From Balneolaceae bacterium (lineage in GTDB: Bacteria; Bacteroidota; Rhodothermia; Balneolales; Balneolaceae): 9,905 bases of DNA. Where the stretch lies: assembly GCA_007129085.1 (NCBI GenBank), contig SKWF01000125.1:1-9905 (forward strand), given 5' to 3'. This document shows positions 6,931-9,905 of the stretch, piece after piece. Each line of letters begins with the position of its first letter. The first letter of the stretch is position 1. The position numbers and the translations under genes are program-made. The notes beneath the pieces were generated by a model. That model was not told the DNA's origin. It saw only the letters and a list, made by a program, of their open reading frames with translations, and did no database searches.

Positions 6931-7470
6931 TTAAATGTTTGATGGTGTAAATACCTTTTCCCAAGCCGCAGACATATATTTTCCCGCAATTGGCTGGGTA
7001 CTCTCTGTTACCACTTTTACCCTTACACTTCTGATTTCATCAAGGACAGAGGTGGGCTCCATACCGGCGTTGTAATACGAAAATTCAAATTTCACTTCCC
7101 CAAGCTTAATCTGTGTAACGTCTCCATTCACCGTCCTGGTCACTAAAAAATCATTGTGGTTGGGTGTCTCCGTCACTTCTGTGGTTTGATGAACTTCCCA
7201 ACTTATTTCATCAATCGATCCGTTATCCTCCAAATCTCCTCTGAACGTCAACTTTGTTGGCGTTGCTTCCACAATATTATCGGCCTCAACTCTATACCCC
7301 ATTTTCCTCAAATCGTACCCAACCACTCCCGCAATAACATCCACCTGCATTTTTGCCTGTTGATCGCTCATCGAATCCATTGAATTCTCAGCCAGGTTTA
7401 AGTTTATCTTTACAATTGCCAGCAGCAGCATCGTACCGATTATAAATGTGGATACAAGTGTTAAGTTCAT
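6931..7470 (-). CDS. PilW-like pilin-related membrane protein
   Basis: This 179-residue protein has a membrane helix at residues 4-21, a polar helix, then IAGVVGYDLRKMGY (46-59), which matches the helix of PilW/PilJ-type minor pilins (typically ..DIR.AGY). The next segment, TKLTFRGDLEDNGSIDEISW (72-91), is the characteristic first beta hairpin of that family. A C-terminal strand RSVRVKVVTES (147-157) also fits. The canonical G/F-T-L-x-E prepilin site is missing: the protein begins M-N-L-T-L-V-S, with Ser where Glu5 would align. In-frame TGA and TAA seven to eight codons upstream exclude a leader. A GGAG right after the previous stop is 26 bases from the ATG, too far to serve it; TAGAGAA precedes the start instead. 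It is the middle gene of the pilin-like trio and presumably a minor subunit of the same assembly. Confidence 0.65.
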   Translation of the reverse strand: MNLTLVSTFIIGTMLLLAIVKINLNLAENSMDSMSDQQAKMQVDVIAGVVGYDLRKMGYRVEADNIVEATPTKLTFRGDLEDNGSIDEISWEVHQTTEVTETPNHNDFLVTRTVNGDVTQIKLGEVKFEFSYYNAGMEPTSVLDEIRSVRVKVVTESTQPIAGKYMSAAWEKVFTPSNI

Positions 7471-7500
7471 TTCTCTATTTTTTATTGGTTATCAATCTCC

Positions 7501-7980
7501 TTAGTAAAAGGATTTTATATAGGTTACGGCCGTGGATTCACCTGTTTCTGATGTCACCCGAACGAGTAATCGTTTGTGCTCCGTTTTCTCTGTCGAGACC
7601 TGCCTTAAATCATCAGAGTTCATATAGTCTACGGTACATTCCGTAGTGTATATCCCGAATTCAGTAATGTCTGTTCTTGTATAGCCATGGTAATCATCAA
7701 AGTCATTGAAATAGGGATAATACTCTCCCGGTTCTGGCCCAATTTCTGAAAAATCATCCGGTACGTTAATTCCCGGATTACCGCCAACAGTATGTTGGTC
7801 GAATGCTTTTTGTCTGGCTTCATCAACAATATTTTGTGCCAGTGCAACTGCTGTATAATCAAGTTCTGTGTTCATCATCACTTTGTTGTTATTCAGTAAA
7901 ACGCTGGTAACTCCCAGCTGAAGGATGGCAAACAAAAACATCGCCAAAATGAGTAAAATAAAATCTGATGTGTCTACCAT
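7501..7980 (-). CDS. PilV-like pilin-related membrane protein
   Basis: The 159-residue product begins with a short acidic stretch, a membrane helix (about 7-28), and a helix carrying VALAQNIVDEARQKAFD (45-61), a typical PilV/GspI-type minor pilin motif (A.A.. ..EE.R...FD). A C-terminal strand pair, KRLLVRVTSET and AVTYIKSFY, also fits that fold. No canonical prepilin leader is visible: D6-F7-I-L-L-I is the nearest match, with Asp in place of Gly at -1 and Ile at +5. The upstream region is in frame with the ATPase stop at 8002-8004 and has no alternative start codon in the 21 bp gap. GAGAGAG precedes the ATG. It lies directly after the extension ATPase and before the PilW- and PilX-like genes. 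Pilin-relatedness is inferred from helix motif and context. Confidence 0.62.
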   Translation of the reverse strand: MVDTSDFILLILAMFLFAILQLGVTSVLLNNNKVMMNTELDYTAVALAQNIVDEARQKAFDQHTVGGNPGINVPDDFSEIGPEPGEYYPYFNDFDDYHGYTRTDITEFGIYTTECTVDYMNSDDLRQVSTEKTEHKRLLVRVTSETGESTAVTYIKSFY

Positions 7981-8001
7981 TGTTCTCTCTCGCCAGTGTT
8001 G

Positions 8002-9795
8002 TTATTGAACCCTGTCCTCTCCCCCCGTTTCGGCAAGTACTTCTTCAATCGAAGTAACGCCCTCCTTTATACGCTCCCGTCCGGAACCACGCAACGTCAA
8101 CATTCCACCTTTTATAGCGTGCTCACGTATTTTATCCTCTTCAATATTACTCCCAGAGTCCAAAATAATATTGCTGATCTCTTTCGTGATATAAAGCGCC
8201 TCCATAATGGCAACCCGGCCTTTATATCCATGATTGCACTGCTGACAACCCAGCTCACGAGCTTTATAAAAAGTCGTTTGTACAATTTCTTCATCCGTAA
8301 AACCAATCCCCCGCGGGAGTTCCGGGTGCAAATCCTCCACCTTTATCTTGCAATGATTGCACAGCTTACGAACCAAACGCTGCGCCATAATTAAGTTTAC
8401 TGCACTGGCAATCAAAAATGGCTCAACACCCATTTTATACAGTCTCGAAACCGCGCTTGAGGCGTCGTTTGTATGAAGTGTAGAAAAGGTGAGATGTCCC
8501 GTATTGGCCAACTTAATAGCAATTTCAGCAGTGTGTAGATCCCTGATCTCCCCCACTAAAACGATATCGGGATCGTGCCGTAAAATCCCTCTCATCGATT
8601 GATCAAACGTCATTTTACTGTTGATCTTCAGCTGACGCGCCCCCCGAATGATATACTCCGTAGGATCCTCAACCGTCAGGACATTTTTTGTGGGATTGAT
8701 CACGTGATGCAGAGCCGCAATCAAACTGGTTGACTTTCCACTACCCGTAGGACCCGTAATAATCACGATTCCCGACGGTTTACTAATCGCTTTCCTAAAC
8801 AGATGCAGAGCCTGATTCTGAAGCCCCAATTTGTTCAAATCTGTAATCACTTTACGATCATCCAGAATCCGTATCACCACCGATTCGAACTTTCGGTTAA
8901 ATTCCGTTCCCACAATTGGCATAATCGAGACCCGAAAACGGATATTCACGTTATCGATTTTCCGCTGGATGTACCCATCTTGTGACGCATCCCGCTCAAA
9001 TCGATCCACATTTTTGGTTTTATCCTTCACCACCGCGATGATCGCTTCCGGCTTTACCTTATCCTGCTGATGCCACAGCTGCAGCTTTCCATCAACCCGA
9101 AAACGAATATCAGTAGAACTGTAGCTCGTCGGTATCACATGGGCATCGCTGGCCCCCATCCGAACAGCCTCAATCAACATTCCCTCAATCAACTTATTGA
9201 GCATGCTCTGATTGATCTCCGCATCAAGCTCCTCCTCCTTAATCTCCTTTTCCTGGCCCGTAATTTCCGGCTCTTCCAAATCAACCTCGTTGATCTGCTC
9301 CAGGATATCATTCTTCTTATACAGCACCTGTTCTATCAGGTAATGGAGCGTATCAGGCTGGCAATATTCAAGCTCCAGATTTGTAACTGAAAGTTGCTCG
9401 GCAAGATCGTTTAACTTCGGGTTGATGGGATCTGATGTCGCAAACACTGCCTTTTGATTTCTGTGGAAAATCGGAAAGGCATTCTGCTCTATAAAATTAT
9501 TCAGAATAGCTTCCGGAATCATTTCTACAACCTTTTTAACATCACCAAGTATCTCATCTTTTTCCCCATTTCCATTAAGCGTAAACTCATTGATGACAAA
9601 AATATCCGAGATCGCTTTCATCACCAGGTTGCGATCAATATTCAGCTGCTCGTGAAGAATCTGGGCAAATTTCTGGGTCGACATATCCACCCCTGTGGCC
9701 TGAATCCGGAACGCTTGGTCGAGCTGGTCACGGGAAATAATTCCTTTCCTGTATAGAATCTCCCCAATATGTCGATGTGTTTTAACCTTGGCCAT
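8002..9795 (-). CDS. PilB/GspE-type assembly ATPase
   Basis: The 597-residue protein is the cytoplasmic motor that powers pilus polymerisation or pseudopilus growth. An N-terminal MshEN/GspE-N-like region spans about 8-160 (HIGEILYRKGIISRDQLDQA). An acidic linker (169-192) leads to the ATPase N2 domain with MGASDAHV (213-220). The catalytic core has Walker A GPTGSGKS (348-355), an intact Asp box VEDPTEY (375-381), Walker B DPDIVLVGEIRD (408-419) and His box TGHLTFSTLHTNDA (432-445). A tetracysteine zinc site is present (C479, C482, C517, C520), which marks PilB/GspE and not PilT. All key residues appear intact and length is normal for the family. The start at ATG 9795 is 20 bp after the upstream stop, preceded by a GAGAGAAAGAGAG purine run. 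As the operon contains a PilT-like gene, PilB is a slightly better name than GspE, but sequence alone does not decide. Confidence 0.95.
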   Translation of the reverse strand: MAKVKTHRHIGEILYRKGIISRDQLDQAFRIQATGVDMSTQKFAQILHEQLNIDRNLVMKAISDIFVINEFTLNGNGEKDEILGDVKKVVEMIPEAILNNFIEQNAFPIFHRNQKAVFATSDPINPKLNDLAEQLSVTNLELEYCQPDTLHYLIEQVLYKKNDILEQINEVDLEEPEITGQEKEIKEEELDAEINQSMLNKLIEGMLIEAVRMGASDAHVIPTSYSSTDIRFRVDGKLQLWHQQDKVKPEAIIAVVKDKTKNVDRFERDASQDGYIQRKIDNVNIRFRVSIMPIVGTEFNRKFESVVIRILDDRKVITDLNKLGLQNQALHLFRKAISKPSGIVIITGPTGSGKSTSLIAALHHVINPTKNVLTVEDPTEYIIRGARQLKINSKMTFDQSMRGILRHDPDIVLVGEIRDLHTAEIAIKLANTGHLTFSTLHTNDASSAVSRLYKMGVEPFLIASAVNLIMAQRLVRKLCNHCKIKVEDLHPELPRGIGFTDEEIVQTTFYKARELGCQQCNHGYKGRVAIMEALYITKEISNIILDSGSNIEEDKIREHAIKGGMLTLRGSGRERIKEGVTSIEEVLAETGGEDRVQ

Positions 9796-9815
9796 GTCTC
9801 TCTTTCTCTCTTCTG

Positions 9816-9905
9816 TTATATGGTAATGTTTGGCTGTATAATGGCAGCTTCTGCAGATATAATGGTAATTACCGTTAGTGCAACGGCAATAATAATGTTC
9901 ACAAA
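9816..9905 (-). CDS. C-terminus of a membrane protein (5' end beyond window)
   Basis: On the minus strand an open frame enters from the right edge and ends at TAA (9816-9818). The 29 visible residues form one hydrophobic helix (VNIIIAVALTVITIISA) with a short polar tail. It lies 20 bp upstream of the PilB-like gene, in the same direction, so it belongs to the same operon. A terminal membrane helix next to the assembly ATPase would suit the inner-membrane platform protein PilC/GspF, but the fragment is too short to show any family signature. A small membrane protein beginning at the GTG at 9900-9902 cannot be excluded. Confidence 0.5.
   Translation of the reverse strand, partial: FVNIIIAVALTVITIISAEAAIIQPNITI

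Noticed and set aside
7629..7862. Minus-strand 77-codon frame inside the PilV-like gene
   Set aside because: It is an alternative frame within the PilV-like gene; the latter has the membrane helix, helix motif and correct operon spacing.
9070..9390. Plus-strand frame opposite the PilB N-terminal region
   Set aside because: It is antisense to a strongly conserved ATPase gene and is composed of low-information Leu/Asn-rich sequence.
658..9795. Tad pilus or competence-pilus assignment
   Set aside because: There is no TadA/CpaF-type ATPase, no RcpC/TadE-like genes; the zinc-site PilB with PilT, PilM-N, PilO and secretin points to the T4aP/T2SS branch.

Overview
The window is almost entirely one minus-strand operon encoding a type IV pilus (T4P)/type II secretion (T2SS)-like machine. 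It is moderately AT-rich and tightly packed: intergenic gaps within the operon are 3-36 bp and one gene pair overlaps by 4 bp. The architectures, which are divergent and partly fused, and the style of the intergenic palindromes suggest a marine or halophilic member of the Bacteroidota/Balneolota/Rhodothermota. That placement is inference; no marker gene is present.

In transcription order (right to left): the C-terminus of a membrane protein cut by the window edge (9816-9905); a PilB/GspE-type extension/secretion ATPase (8002-9795); three single-pass membrane proteins resembling minor pilins of the PilV, PilW and PilX kinds (7501-7980, 6931-7470, 5838-6896); a PilT-like ATPase (4512-5831); a PilM-PilN fusion, equivalent to GspL (2886-4508); a PilO protein with a PilP/GspC-like C-terminal domain (2001-2849); and an outer-membrane secretin of PilQ/GspD type (658-2004). 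Left of it lie about 400 bp of intergenic DNA (257-657) with a probable terminator and a GC-rich palindromic element, then the 5' part of a lipoprotein gene with an InlB-B-repeat-like domain (1-256, cut by the window edge).

Together the genes give most of an envelope-spanning machine: two cytoplasmic motors, an inner-membrane alignment complex compressed from four proteins (PilM, N, O, P) into two, a secretin pore, and a set of minor-pilin-like tip or priming subunits. No major pilin or prepilin peptidase is seen, and the platform protein (PilC/GspF) is at best represented by the fragment at the right edge.

The most unusual points are: (i) all three pilin-like proteins lack a canonical prepilin leader and Glu5, and in-frame stops just upstream exclude a missed leader; (ii) the PilM-PilN and PilO-PilP fusions; (iii) a PilT-like ATPase whose Asp box has Ala-Ser where Glu-Asp is expected.
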